A stretch of 64,000 nt of DNA from Noviherbaspirillum pedocola (GTDB taxonomy: Bacteria > Pseudomonadota > Gammaproteobacteria > Burkholderiales > Burkholderiaceae_D), in assembly GCF_016632335.1 (NCBI RefSeq), contig NZ_JAEPBG010000009.1, forward strand, positions 220,072 through 284,071. The letters run 5' to 3'. The notes beneath the pieces are model-generated. The model saw only the letters and a program-made list of their open reading frames with translations. It ran no database searches and was not told the DNA's origin. Within the stretch, counting starts at the first letter, position 1. The number at the start of each line of letters is the position of its first letter. Below, piece after piece: positions 48,152-57,013 of this stretch. The translations under genes and the position numbers were made by a program.

Positions 48152-48340
48152 GTCTCCTTGTGCAATGCGCATGCGGGTTGAACGCCGCAGCCTCGATGTG
48201 CGATGACACGAATAGTGTTTCGATCATCGCAACAACTGCTTACTCTTGTTACTACATCGCCGGTCAGCGGCGCGTGCTGGCTCGCGTTATCGGCATAGAC
48301 CACGCACCGTTTGGTCGATCAACAATGAGGAGAACTCCGA

Positions 48341-48817
48341 ATGAACAAGTCCATTCTTGCTGCCACCCTGGCCCTGCTGAGCGCCGGCGCGTTCGCCCAA
48401 TCCACCGTTCCGGGCACGCTGTCCGCTGACCATGCCGCTATCCGCCAGGAGACGCGCGAGATTCGCGCTGAGAACCGCGATATCCGGCGCGACACCGCGA
48501 CGATCCGCGCCGAGCAGCGCGACATCGGTCATGACCGCGCCGCCTTGCGCGCCGACGTGGCCGCTGCGCACCGCGACCAGCGCGCCGAAGATGCGGCGCT
48601 TGCGCACGGCAACGTGCGGCGCGCCGAGCGGCTCGAAGCGGCGCGCGAACACGAGGCGCGCGAGACGCATGCCGAACGACGCGAATTGCGCCGTGATCGC
48701 GCCGAAGTGCATGCACAGCGCGCCGAGCGCAGAAGCGACCTGGCGCAGCGCAACGTCGACCGCGGCGAGCGGCATGCGCTTATCGCCAGGCGCCGGGCCG
48801 ACGCCGGCAAGCTCTAG
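48341..48817 (+). CDS. Small periplasmic charged coiled-coil protein
   Basis: This 158-aa protein has a clear signal peptide (MNKSILAATLALLSAGAFA|Q) and an AGGAGA ribosome-binding site. The mature part is one long Arg/Glu/Asp/Ala-rich helix with a heptad-like pattern (RQETREIRAENRDIRRD, RAEQRDIGHDRAALRAD). No family is recognised. Similar short Arg/Glu-rich exported proteins are frequent in Burkholderiales. It is transcribed alone and ends at a bidirectional terminator shared with flgN. Confidence 0.75.
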   Translation: MNKSILAATLALLSAGAFAQSTVPGTLSADHAAIRQETREIRAENRDIRRDTATIRAEQRDIGHDRAALRADVAAAHRDQRAEDAALAHGNVRRAERLEAAREHEARETHAERRELRRDRAEVHAQRAERRSDLAQRNVDRGERHALIARRRADAGKL

Positions 48818-48864
48818 AGGCTGCTATGGGCCCTGAAAAGGGTCCACGGCTGCCCCTTGAAAAC

Positions 48865-48898
48865 AAAACACCGCCATGCGGCGGTGTTCGACTTTTTA
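48865..48898. terminator. Bidirectional terminator between the coiled-coil gene and flgN
   Basis: AACACCGCC (48867-48875) and GGCGGTGTT (48880-48888) form a perfect 9-bp stem with loop ATGC. CGACTTTTT follows on the plus strand and TTTTGTTTTC on the minus strand. Confidence 0.88.
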
Positions 48899-48929
48899 GA
48901 CCTCGCGGCCGCTGCGGATGCTACAGGCA

Positions 48930-49397
48930 TCACCCCGCAACGATAGCCCGCCCGGAACTTGCCACCGCCTGCTGCCCGTTGCGGCCATACACCGCCGTCT
49001 GGCCGCCGCCACGCAGGACCTGCAGCGCCGCGCCATTGCGGCCGATGTGGCCATGAATCAGCAGACCGTTGACCCGGTTCAGTTCGCGACCTTCCTCAGC
49101 CAGCGCCAGCAATTCGCGCCAGGCGTCGCGCTCGCCCTGAGCCTGCGTGTCGAGCCAGGCTGCCATGCCGGCGGCATTGACGGTCTGGCCCAGCGCCGCA
49201 AGCGCCAGGGCGCGCGATGCGGCCAGCGCATTCATTTCCTCGACCAGCGCAGTCTTGCGCGTAGCCAATTCCTCGAGCGTCGCGATTTCCGCCCGAATCA
49301 GGCATTCCCTTTCCTGCACCAGGCAGTCGCGCAGCGCGCGGGCGGCGTCGAGTTCGGAGGCGAGCTGGATATGCGGCTGGGAAATGGCGGATTGCAT
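48930..49397 (-). CDS. flgN: Flagellar filament-junction chaperone FlgN
   Basis: This 155-aa helical protein fits FlgN, the export chaperone for FlgK and FlgL. The N-terminal coiled-coil (LRDCLVQERECLIRAEIATLEELA) and the C-terminal NRVNGLLIHGHIGRNGAALQVL are characteristic. It lies directly downstream of flgM (15 bp), as in most beta-proteobacteria. Sequence conservation in FlgN is low, so context contributes to the call. Confidence 0.87.
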   Translation of the reverse strand: MQSAISQPHIQLASELDAARALRDCLVQERECLIRAEIATLEELATRKTALVEEMNALAASRALALAALGQTVNAAGMAAWLDTQAQGERDAWRELLALAEEGRELNRVNGLLIHGHIGRNGAALQVLRGGGQTAVYGRNGQQAVASSGRAIVAG

Positions 49398-49412
49398 GGT
49401 GTGTCCGAGGGT

Positions 49413-49712
49413 TTATTTGCGTCTTTGTGGAATGAAATCCTTGACCGAATCGATCAGGCCGTCGGCGATCTTGCTGGCGTCGACCTGAAAGCTGCCATTG
49501 GCGATCGCCGCCTTGATCTCTTCAACTTTCTTGGCGTCGAAGACGGCGGTCGAGGCGCCTGCGGCCAGTGCCTGGCCCTGGCTGGAAAGCTTGACGCTGT
49601 CCGAAGCCACGCCTGCTGCGGCGGCTTTGTCGGCGCCTTTTGCGGCGCCCGACGACGATGCCGTCGTGGCGGTGGCAGGCTTCTTGATCGATCCGGAGTC
49701 GTTGATTTTCAT
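49413..49712 (-). CDS. flgM: Anti-sigma-28 factor FlgM
   Basis: The 99-aa FlgM binds and holds FliA until it is exported through the finished hook. The start at 49712 is chosen because of AAGGA seven bases upstream; the frame continues to 49745. The C-terminal half (FDAKKVEEIKAAIANGSFQVDASKIADGL, in part) is the sigma-binding region, and the N-terminus is disordered and Ser/Thr/Ala-rich. A near-perfect sigma-28 promoter drives it, giving the usual autoregulatory loop. Confidence 0.94.
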   Translation of the reverse strand: MKINDSGSIKKPATATTASSSGAAKGADKAAAAGVASDSVKLSSQGQALAAGASTAVFDAKKVEEIKAAIANGSFQVDASKIADGLIDSVKDFIPQRRK

Positions 49713-49759
49713 GGCGAATTCCTTGTCTGTGCGGGCGGCGGACACACGCTGATGCCTCT

Positions 49760-49786
49760 CTTACGGCACGTATGGAAAAAACTTTA
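49760..49786 (-). promoter_or_regulatory. Sigma-28 promoter of flgM-flgN
   Basis: On the minus strand the -35 is TAAAGTTT (perfect), followed by 11 bp and GCCGTAAG. The start of transcription would be about 38 bp before flgM. The same GCCGTAA -10 variant is found upstream of flgK. Confidence 0.85.
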
Positions 49787-49822
49787 ATGCCGGCGCCCGA
49801 ATAAACGGGTTCGAAGCGTGAA

Positions 49823-50527
49823 TCAGAATGCCACCTCGACCGAACCGCCGGCGCGCGCCACGCCGGAAACCACCGTGCCGCCAGCAGTGCGTACCTGGAT
49901 GGTCTGCCCGTCGACGGCATTGGCCAGCGCCCGGCCTTCGCCGGTCACCTGAAAGCCATTGCCACCAGCAACCACGCGCACCATCTGACCCTGGGTCACC
50001 ACCCCCTTCGCGCGCAAGCCATCGGCGCGCAGCGCAGCGCCCGCGGGCAGCGATCGGGTCACGGTCTGGCCGACTGCCTGCGCGGGGTCGGTCAGTATGC
50101 CGGGAGGCAGCAGCGTCAAATCGCCGCGCACCCGGGCCACGTCCTGCGGCCCGACGGTCTGGCCCGGCGCCAGCGGCACCGCGGCGGCCAGGTAATCGTC
50201 CTCGATGTGCACATTGGCCGATACATAAATGTTCCAGGCGGGAGCCAGGCAACGCACGCCGACCGAGGTCTTGCCCCAGGCCTTGCCGCCCGGCGGCAGA
50301 TAGGCCTCCGGATTCGGGCAGGCGGCCAGATTCAGGCGCGGATCGATAGCGCCGACTTCAACACGAATCTGCCCCGGCATGCCGCCGGCTTGTGTTTGCA
50401 GAAAGCGCGAGATGGTCTCGCGCAGCGCGCCATGTTCCTGACGGGCCGTGGTTTGCGCGCTCGCCATGGGACTGGCACAGAAGCAGGCGACGGCAAGGGC
50501 AAGGGCGGGGCGAAACGGGATCTTCAT
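49823..50527 (-). CDS. flgA: Flagellar P-ring assembly chaperone FlgA
   Basis: The 234-aa periplasmic protein has a signal peptide (MKIPFRPALALAVACFCASPMASA|Q). The C-terminal SAF domain is typical of FlgA (TRSLPAGAALRADGLRAKGVV, QGQMVRVVAGGNGFQVTGEG). It helps FlgI subunits form the P ring. The start at 50527 fits the signal peptide; upstream in-frame ATGs exist. It is divergent from flgB, and flgM follows with its own promoter. Confidence 0.93.
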   Translation of the reverse strand: MKIPFRPALALAVACFCASPMASAQTTARQEHGALRETISRFLQTQAGGMPGQIRVEVGAIDPRLNLAACPNPEAYLPPGGKAWGKTSVGVRCLAPAWNIYVSANVHIEDDYLAAAVPLAPGQTVGPQDVARVRGDLTLLPPGILTDPAQAVGQTVTRSLPAGAALRADGLRAKGVVTQGQMVRVVAGGNGFQVTGEGRALANAVDGQTIQVRTAGGTVVSGVARAGGSVEVAF

Positions 50528-50687
50528 GGCGGCATGGGGATTTTCAACAGCCTGCATATTACGGACGCGCGCCGCCGCCAAACCCGCAAACAGGGAGGAT
50601 TTTGCCCGCCTTATCGATCGATCGGGTATTGCCTTGCATCACTACTATGTCGAGCATGCAATTCCACCACCGAAAGGGGAACGGGCA

Positions 50688-51119
50688 ATGACTGGAAAAC
50701 TGGATGCGGCCTTTGGCTTTCACGAGACGGCCCTGAGACTGCGCTCCGAGCGTCAGGGCGTGCTGGCTTCGAACATCGCCAACGCCGATACGCCGAACTA
50801 CAAGGCGCGCGACTTCGATTTCGCCCGTGCGCTGCAACAGGCCACCGGCAGCGCCGATCCGGCCGCCGCGGCAGCAACGCCCGCGCCTGCGCTGGCGCGG
50901 ACTGCACCGGCGCACATCGCAACCGGCGCGGCCGGAACGCTCGTCGCCGGCAATGCGCCGCTGCTGTACCGCACCGGCACCCAAGGCGGCGTGGACGGCA
51001 ACTCGGTGGACATGGAAGTCGAGCGCAATGCCTTCACCGACAACGCGGTGCGCTATGAAGCCAGCGTCACGCTGATCAATACGCAGATCAAGAACATGCT
51101 CACAGCCATCCAGGGGTAA
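50688..51119 (+). CDS. flgB: Flagellar proximal rod protein FlgB
   Basis: This 143-aa rod protein starts at ATG 50688 behind AAAGGGGA. It has the N-terminal rod/hook motif [19 protein letters not shown] and the C-terminal helical segment [17 protein letters not shown]. An Ala/Pro-rich loop lies in the middle. It is the first gene of the flgB-flgL series and is divergent from flgA (160 bp), where the early flagellar promoter should lie. Confidence 0.95.
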   Translation: MTGKLDAAFGFHETALRLRSERQGVLASNIANADTPNYKARDFDFARALQQATGSADPAAAAATPAPALARTAPAHIATGAAGTLVAGNAPLLYRTGTQGGVDGNSVDMEVERNAFTDNAVRYEASVTLINTQIKNMLTAIQG

Positions 51120-51121
51120 TC

Positions 51122-51526
51122 ATGTCGCTATCCAATATCTTCAACATCGCCGGCTCGGCCATGAGCGCGCAGGGCCAGCGCCTGAACGTGGTGGCCAGCA
51201 ACCTGGCCAATGCCGACAGCGTCACCAGCGCCGACGGCCAGCCGTACAAGGCCAAGCAGGTGGTGTTCGAAGCCGTAGCCGGCACCGACCCATCCTCATC
51301 CGGCGTGAAGGTGCAGCAGGTGGTCGAGGACAACTCGCCCGGGCGCACCGTCTACAGCCCCGGCAATCCGTCCGCCGATGCAAACGGCTACGTGACCATG
51401 CCCAACGTGAACGTGGTCGATGAGATGGTCAACATGATCTCGGCCACCCGTTCCTACCAGACCAATGTCGAAACCATGAACGCGGCCAAGACGCTGCTTC
51501 TGAAAACTCTCACCATCGGCTCATAA
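51122..51526 (+). CDS. flgC: Flagellar proximal rod protein FlgC
   Basis: The 134-aa rod protein begins two bases after flgB. The motif [21 protein letters not shown] and the C-terminal [22 protein letters not shown] are the FlgC/FlgG family ends. The length equals E. coli FlgC (134). It builds the proximal rod with FlgB and FlgF. Confidence 0.97.
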   Translation: MSLSNIFNIAGSAMSAQGQRLNVVASNLANADSVTSADGQPYKAKQVVFEAVAGTDPSSSGVKVQQVVEDNSPGRTVYSPGNPSADANGYVTMPNVNVVDEMVNMISATRSYQTNVETMNAAKTLLLKTLTIGS

Positions 51527-51540
51527 GCCGCAGCCCAGCC

Positions 51541-52233
51541 ATGACCACGATCAGCAGCGACAACACGGTCTCGTCGGCGCTTTCCGCCACGATGAATCCG
51601 AAGAGCGCCACTACCGGCAGCACCAAAGGCAGCACCAGCAGCGCGCAGGATATCCAGGACCGCTTCATGAAGCTCCTGGTCACGCAAATGCAGAACCAGG
51701 ATCCGCTGAACCCGATGGACAACTCGGCGGTCACCAGCCAGATGGCGCAGCTGTCCACGGTCACCGGCATCGACAAGCTCAATACCGCGATGGGTTCGCT
51801 GCAATCGAGCTACCAGTCCAGCCAGACGCTGGCCGCTACCAGCATGATCGGCCGCGGCGTGCTCGCGCCGGGCAGCGCCATGACGCTGTCCAAAGGCAGC
51901 GCGGTGTTTGGCGTGGACCTGCCATCGGCCGCCGACGCGGTCACCGTCAACATCAAGGATGCCTCGGGCAAGGTGGTGCACACCGAGAACATCGGCGCGC
52001 AAGCGGCCGGCAGCGTGCCGCTGTCCTGGGACGGCTCGCTCGATGCCGGCGGCAAGGCCGCTGACGGCCAGTACAGCTTTTCCGTGACTGCCACCAGCGC
52101 TGGCAAATCGATCGCGCCGACCGCGCTGTCGTATGCGACGGTGGGCAGCGTGTCGACCGGCACGGCGGGCGTCAAGCTCAACTTCACCAGCGGATCGAGC
52201 GCGGCCATGTCCGACGTGCGGCAGATCCTGTAA
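51541..52233 (+). CDS. flgD: Flagellar hook assembly scaffold FlgD
   Basis: The 230-aa hook cap has the N-terminal export part with QDRFMKLLVTQMQNQDPLNPMDN, the FlgD hallmark. The Tudor-like and FnIII-like C-terminal domains (about 100-225) carry VLAPGSAMTLSKGSAVFGVD and LSWDGSLDAGGKAADGQYSF. It caps the growing hook and is then replaced by FlgK. It starts 15 bp after flgC, without a good Shine-Dalgarno. Confidence 0.96.
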   Translation: MTTISSDNTVSSALSATMNPKSATTGSTKGSTSSAQDIQDRFMKLLVTQMQNQDPLNPMDNSAVTSQMAQLSTVTGIDKLNTAMGSLQSSYQSSQTLAATSMIGRGVLAPGSAMTLSKGSAVFGVDLPSAADAVTVNIKDASGKVVHTENIGAQAAGSVPLSWDGSLDAGGKAADGQYSFSVTATSAGKSIAPTALSYATVGSVSTGTAGVKLNFTSGSSAAMSDVRQIL

Positions 52234-52286
52234 TCGCGGCAAGAGCAGCACACGCGCGGCACACGAACAGATAAACGGAGCGACAC

Positions 52287-53522
52287 ATGAGTTTTCAGCA
52301 GGGCTTGTCCGGATTGAACGCGGCCTCCAAGAGCCTGGAGGTCATCGGCAACAACGTATCGAATGCCAACACCGTCGGCTTCAAGGCGGCGCAGGCGCAG
52401 TTCGCCGATGTGTATGCGACCTCGCTCAATGGCGGCGGCGCATCCGACATCGGCATCGGCACCAAGATCTCTGACGTGGTGCAGGAATTCAATCAGGGCA
52501 ACATCACCGCCTCGGACAATCCGCTGGACATCGCCATCAACGGCAACGGCTTCTTCCGCATGGACAGCAACGGCACGGTGACCTATGCCCGCAACGGCCA
52601 GTTCCAGCTCGACAAGAACGGCTACGTCGTCAATGCCCAGGGCGCGAACCTGACCGGCTATGTCGCCAACGCTGCCGGCGTGCTGTCCACCGGCTCGCCG
52701 CAGAAGCTGCAGATCTCCACCGCCGACCTGCCGCCGGCGGTGACGAAGTCGGTCAATCAGGCCCTCAATCTCGATTCCACCCAGGCCATTCCCGCCACCA
52801 CGCCGTTTTCGGCGACCGACCCGACCAGCTACAACAATGCGACCTCGGTCTCGGTCTATGACAGCCTTGGCAACTCGCATGTGCTGCAGACCTTCTATGT
52901 GAATGCCGGCAGCGGCAACTGGGATGTGTATGCGGTAGCGGACGATGTGCCGCTGGTGACCACGCCGGCTGGCGGCAAGATCGGCACGCTGAGTTTCGAC
53001 ACCACCGGCGCGCTGACCGCGGCGAGCAAGGCCACGCTGCCGTTCTCCGCGCCGATCCCGGCTTCCGGTGGCGCGGCGGCCTTCTCGCCGCAGATCGATT
53101 TCACCGGTACTACGCAATACGGCTCCGCCTTTACCGTCAATTCGCTGTCCCAGAACGGTTATGCAGCCGGCCACCTGACCGGCTTCACCACCGGCGACGA
53201 CGGCACCATTACCGGCCGCTACAGCAATGGCAAGTCGGCCACGCTGGGGCAGGTGGTGCTGGCCAACTTCACCAACGTCAACGGCCTGCAGCCGCTGGGC
53301 AATAACGTCTGGGCCGAGACCTCTTCCTCCGGCCAGCCGCTGGTAGCCACGCCAGGTTCGGGCACCTTCGGCAAGCTGCAGGCTTCCGCGGTAGAGGATT
53401 CCAACGTCGACCTCACTGCCGAGCTGGTGAACATGATTACTGCGCAGCGGGTGTATCAGGCCAATGCGCAGACTGTGAAGACGCAGGACCAGGTGATGCA
53501 GACGCTGGTGAATCTGAGGTAA
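52287..53522 (+). CDS. flgE: Flagellar hook protein FlgE
   Basis: The 411-aa hook subunit starts at ATG 52287 (ACGGAG site). The N-terminus SFQQGLSGLNAASKSLEVIG and the C-terminus LVNMITAQRVYQANAQTVKT are the conserved D0 helices, and the middle holds the FlgE D1/D2 domains (about 75-370). It is about the E. coli size (402). A 960-bp block of repeats follows before flgF, which is unusual in this operon. Confidence 0.97.
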   Translation: MSFQQGLSGLNAASKSLEVIGNNVSNANTVGFKAAQAQFADVYATSLNGGGASDIGIGTKISDVVQEFNQGNITASDNPLDIAINGNGFFRMDSNGTVTYARNGQFQLDKNGYVVNAQGANLTGYVANAAGVLSTGSPQKLQISTADLPPAVTKSVNQALNLDSTQAIPATTPFSATDPTSYNNATSVSVYDSLGNSHVLQTFYVNAGSGNWDVYAVADDVPLVTTPAGGKIGTLSFDTTGALTAASKATLPFSAPIPASGGAAAFSPQIDFTGTTQYGSAFTVNSLSQNGYAAGHLTGFTTGDDGTITGRYSNGKSATLGQVVLANFTNVNGLQPLGNNVWAETSSSGQPLVATPGSGTFGKLQASAVEDSNVDLTAELVNMITAQRVYQANAQTVKTQDQVMQTLVNLR

Positions 53523-53584
53523 TGAAAGGGTAGGGCATGCAAAGGGGTAGGGCATGCGAGTTGATGCGCAGCCCATGCAAGTTT

Positions 53585-53609
53585 CGTAGGGTGGGCGCAG
53601 CCCACGCGG
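53585..53609. repeat. Half copy of the GTAGGGTGGGC palindrome
   Basis: CGTAGGGTGGGCGCAGCCCACG matches one arm of the perfect palindrome at 33699-33763. Inside the arm GTGGGC/GCCCAC gives a small hairpin. Confidence 0.7.
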
Positions 53610-53677
53610 TGGTGGCGATAGCGGCTGGTGGTATTTGCACTTCACGCGAAGCTGCTGACCGCAAGGTAAGGTATTCG

Positions 53678-53744
53678 CAGTTGTTGTTGTAGTGTCGTTG
53701 CAGTTGCAGTTGCAGTTGCCGCTGTCGTTGCCGTTGCCGTTGCT
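53678..53744. repeat. Degenerate hexanucleotide array flanking structured repeat A
   Basis: Six-base periodic tract with units of the form NNTTGC (GTTGCA, GTTGCC and variants), running straight into the TTTTAAC edge of element A. The same kind of array abuts the same end of elements B and C. Confidence 0.85.
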
Positions 53745-53970
53745 TTTAACCCCCGTTGATTGCGCCGTGACGGCGATGCCCGGAGCGGGAAAAGGTGCGG
53801 CGTCTGTCTGAGCGAAGCGCAGCGTAGCGAGTTTAGCCGCGCCCCGCTCCGGGCATCGACGGCACGGGGACCCCGCGCAGCGGGGCGCAATCTCCGGGGT
53901 CGCCTTTTCTTGGTTACTTCTTTTGGCGAAGCAAAAGAAGTGACTCGCCTGCCGGGGCGAGACCCGGCTA
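53745..53970 (+). repeat. Structured intergenic repeat, copy A
   Basis: Element of about 225 bp. A long hairpin is formed by 53765-53789 and 53843-53867 (23 of 25 positions pair), enclosing AGGTGCGGCGTCTG. Then follow a small hairpin CCCCGC-GCA-GCGGGG (about 53871-53885) and a perfect 9-bp stem ACTTCTTTT/AAAAGAAGT with loop GGCGAAGC (about 53926-53942). It is near identical to copy C (63809) and is inverted relative to copy B. It encodes no plausible protein. Confidence 0.88.
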
Positions 53971-54128
53971 GGTCAAGGAGTGGATGGACGTATTGCATCA
54001 CCGGAGTGATGTGGTTGAAGGGGCATGCTCTTGCCTTGGTCCTCGCGTGATTGAGGCTTGGATTGAAAGGCTCGCTTGCTCGGAGGCTGAGGCCCGGTGC
54101 CCCAATATGGCCATCTTGCTTGGCGAAC

Positions 54129-54422
<294 letters not shown>

Positions 54423-54481
54423 GAGCCGCGACAACAAGGCGAACAGCCTGGCATCAAAGACATCAGGATAGGGAGCAAAGT

Positions 54482-55213
54482 ATGGACCGCATGATCTACA
54501 CCGCCATGACCGGCGCCAAACACATCCTCGACCAGCAGGCCAACGTCTCCAACAACCTCGCCAACGCCACCACCACCGGCTTCCGCGCGCAGATGGATGC
54601 CTTCCGCGCGGTGCCGGTGCAGGGAAATCCGCTGCCGACCCAGTCCTTCGTGGTCGACGCCACGGTCGGCACCGATTTCACGCCGGGCTCGGTGCAGCAG
54701 ACCGGCCGCACGCTCGATGTGGCGGTGCAAGGCAAGGGCTGGTTCGCGGTGCAGACCGCCAGCGGCAGCGAAGCCTATACCCGCAACGGCAGCCTGAAGC
54801 TATCCGAGAACGGCCAGCTGCTGACCCAGCGCGGCGATGCGGTGCTCGGTGACGGCGGCCCAATCAGCATTCCGCCCAACACCGCCGTGTCGATTGCGAA
54901 AGACGGCACCATTACCGGCATCGCCGCAAACCAGCCGCCGACCATCCTCGGCCGCATCAAGTTGGTCAATCCGCCGGAAAACAATCTCGCGCGCGGCGAC
55001 GATGGCCTGTTCCGCACCAGGGATGCGAGCGCGGTGGATGCCGACGCCAACGTGGTGATGATCGGCGGCGCCCTGGAAGGCAGCAACGTCAACGCGGCCG
55101 ATGCCATGGTCAACATGATCAGCCTGTCGCGCCAGTTCGAAATGCAGATGAACCTGATGAAGAACGCCGAGAGCAACGAGACCAAGGCCAGCCAGCTGCT
55201 CGCCTTGAGCTGA
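54482..55213 (+). CDS. flgF: Flagellar proximal rod protein FlgF
   Basis: The 243-aa rod protein starts at ATG 54482 behind GGGAG. The N-terminus MDRMIYTAMTGAKHILDQQA is diagnostic of FlgF, and the C-terminus VNMISLSRQFEMQMNLMKNA is the conserved helix. It needs expression equal to other rod genes, yet it is isolated from flgE by a repeat block and from flgG by another repeat, so a local promoter or read-through is required. Confidence 0.96.
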   Translation: MDRMIYTAMTGAKHILDQQANVSNNLANATTTGFRAQMDAFRAVPVQGNPLPTQSFVVDATVGTDFTPGSVQQTGRTLDVAVQGKGWFAVQTASGSEAYTRNGSLKLSENGQLLTQRGDAVLGDGGPISIPPNTAVSIAKDGTITGIAANQPPTILGRIKLVNPPENNLARGDDGLFRTRDASAVDADANVVMIGGALEGSNVNAADAMVNMISLSRQFEMQMNLMKNAESNETKASQLLALS

Positions 55214-55235
55214 TCCGCGCATCATGCGTAGTGCT

Positions 55236-55372
55236 CGTAGGTTGGGCTGCAAGCCCAACGTCGGGCGCCCGCAGGTCAAGAGCATGTGGGGCTTGCAGCC
55301 CAGCCTGCGAGCCAATGTCGACGGCCTGCGGACCGCGGGCATGTTGGGCTTCCTTCGTCAGCCCAACCTACG
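55236..55372. repeat. GTAGGTTGGGC-type intergenic repeat, copy 2
   Basis: Element of 137 bp between flgF and flgG, from CGTAGGTTGGGCTGCAAGCCCAAC to CAGCCCAACCTACG. The internal unit GGGCTTGCAGCCC is a further palindrome. It matches copies at 21491 and 59089. Confidence 0.85.
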
Positions 55373-55509
55373 CTTCTACGCTTCCCTCACGCCGCCCATC
55401 ATCCCCCGAAGTAACAGGCAATTCCCCATCAGCTCCCCATTTTGCCGGAGTGCAACACCGGTCAAAATGAGCGTCAATCGAACAAGGCGGCGATGCCGCG
55501 ACGCTCACC

Positions 55510-56292
55510 ATGATCAAATCACTCTGGATCGCTAAGACTGGCCTGGATGCGCAGCAGACGCAGATGGACACTATCGCCAACAACCTGGCGAACGTATCGA
55601 CCAGCGGCTTCAAGCGCTCGCGCGCGGTGTTCGAGGACCTGCTGTACCAGAACCTGCGCCAGCCCGGCGCGAATTCCTCGCAGCAGACGCAGCTGCCGTC
55701 GGGCCTGCAGATCGGCACCGGCGTGCGCACCGTCGCTACCGAGCGCATTCACACGCAAGGCAATCTGCAGCAGACCAGCAATGACAAGGACGTGGCGATC
55801 CAGGGCGCGGGCTTCTTTCAGGTGACGCTGCCCGACGGCACCACCGCCTATACCCGCGACGGCTCGTTCCAGACCGACAGCCAGGGACAGCTGGTGACTT
55901 CCAGCGGCTTCGTGGTGCAGCCGGCGATCACGATTCCGGCCAATGCGCAAAGCCTGACCATCGGGCGCGACGGCACGGTGTCGGTGACGCAGCCCGGCAG
56001 CGCGAGCCCGGTGCAGGTCGGCAGCCTGCAATTGGCCACCTTCATCAATCCGGCCGGCCTGGAGTCGCGCGGCGAGAACCTGTATGTCGAGACCACGGCA
56101 TCGGGCAATCCGAGCACCAACACGCCCGGCACCAACGGCGCCGGCATGCTGTCGCAGGGCTATGTCGAGACCTCGAACGTGAATGTGGCCGAAGAGCTGG
56201 TGAACATGATCCAGACCCAGCGCGCCTACGAAATCAACAGCAAGGCCATCACCACTTCGGACCAGATGCTGCAAAAGCTCACGCAGCTGTGA
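55510..56292 (+). CDS. flgG: Flagellar distal rod protein FlgG
   Basis: This 260-aa distal rod subunit is the same length as E. coli Flg[21 protein letters not shown] and the C-terminus [20 protein letters not shown] are the conserved ends, with the FlgG-specific loop [14 protein letters not shown]. The rod runs through the P and L rings. The Shine-Dalgarno is weak. flgH follows closely. Confidence 0.97.
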   Translation: MIKSLWIAKTGLDAQQTQMDTIANNLANVSTSGFKRSRAVFEDLLYQNLRQPGANSSQQTQLPSGLQIGTGVRTVATERIHTQGNLQQTSNDKDVAIQGAGFFQVTLPDGTTAYTRDGSFQTDSQGQLVTSSGFVVQPAITIPANAQSLTIGRDGTVSVTQPGSASPVQVGSLQLATFINPAGLESRGENLYVETTASGNPSTNTPGTNGAGMLSQGYVETSNVNVAEELVNMIQTQRAYEINSKAITTSDQMLQKLTQL

Positions 56293-56309
56293 TGACACAG
56301 GAAGCCAGC

Positions 56310-57005
56310 ATGTCCATCCGTACCAGCCATACCGCCCGTCTCGCGCAACTCGTTCTGATCGCCGCCGCAGCGCTTGCGGCGCTGTCGGCCTGCACCTCGG
56401 TGCCCGAGACCATCGTGCAGCGTCCGACCAGCACCCGGCCGCAGACCGCGCCGGTGGTGCCGGTTGCCAATGGCGCGATCTTCCAGGCCGCTTCCTACCG
56501 GCCGCTGTTTGGCGACCGCCGCGCCAGCATGGTCGGCGATGTGCTAACCATCGTCATCAACGAGAAAACCAGCGCGGGCAAGACCGGCAGCGCCACCGGC
56601 GACAAGGCCAGCAATGCCAGCTACGGCGTGAAGAACCTGCTTGGCCTGAGCGCGGCCGTGACCGGCGACATGGGTGTGAACGCCAACACCAACAACAAGT
56701 ACGAGGACAAGTCGGCTTCCAGCTCCAGCAATACCTTCACCGGCACGCTCACCGTCACCGTCAACGAAGTGCTGCCGAACGGGAACCTCGCGGTGTCCGG
56801 CGAAAAGCAGGTGGCCTTCGACAAGGGCGCGGAGTACATCCGCTTCTCCGGCGTGGTCAACCCGGACACCATCGTCAACGGCAACCAGGTGTCCTCGACC
56901 CAGGTCGCCGACGCGCGCGTGGAATACCGCACCAATACCCGCATCGATCCGGTCGAAGTCGTGTCGCAGCTCGGCCGCTTCTTCCTGTCGGTGCTGCCGT
57001 TCTGA
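56310..57005 (+). CDS. flgH: Flagellar L-ring lipoprotein FlgH
   Basis: The 231-aa outer-membrane lipoprotein has a signal peptide ending in the lipobox LSA|C. ATG 56310 lies five bases after AGGAAG. Conserved features are RPLFGDRRASMVGDVLTIVI and the terminal GRFFLSVLPF. It forms the L ring as a bushing in the outer membrane. The upstream GTG/ATG at 56289/56292 overlap flgG and are less likely starts. Confidence 0.95.
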   Translation: MSIRTSHTARLAQLVLIAAAALAALSACTSVPETIVQRPTSTRPQTAPVVPVANGAIFQAASYRPLFGDRRASMVGDVLTIVINEKTSAGKTGSATGDKASNASYGVKNLLGLSAAVTGDMGVNANTNNKYEDKSASSSSNTFTGTLTVTVNEVLPNGNLAVSGEKQVAFDKGAEYIRFSGVVNPDTIVNGNQVSSTQVADARVEYRTNTRIDPVEVVSQLGRFFLSVLPF

Positions 57006-57013
57006 GATTTGCC

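Noticed and set aside
50624..50637. Sigma-54-like GG-N10-GC upstream of flgB
   Set aside because: Only the invariant bases and TTGC match, and early flagellar genes in this group are usually FlhDC/sigma-70 controlled. It is too weak to annotate.
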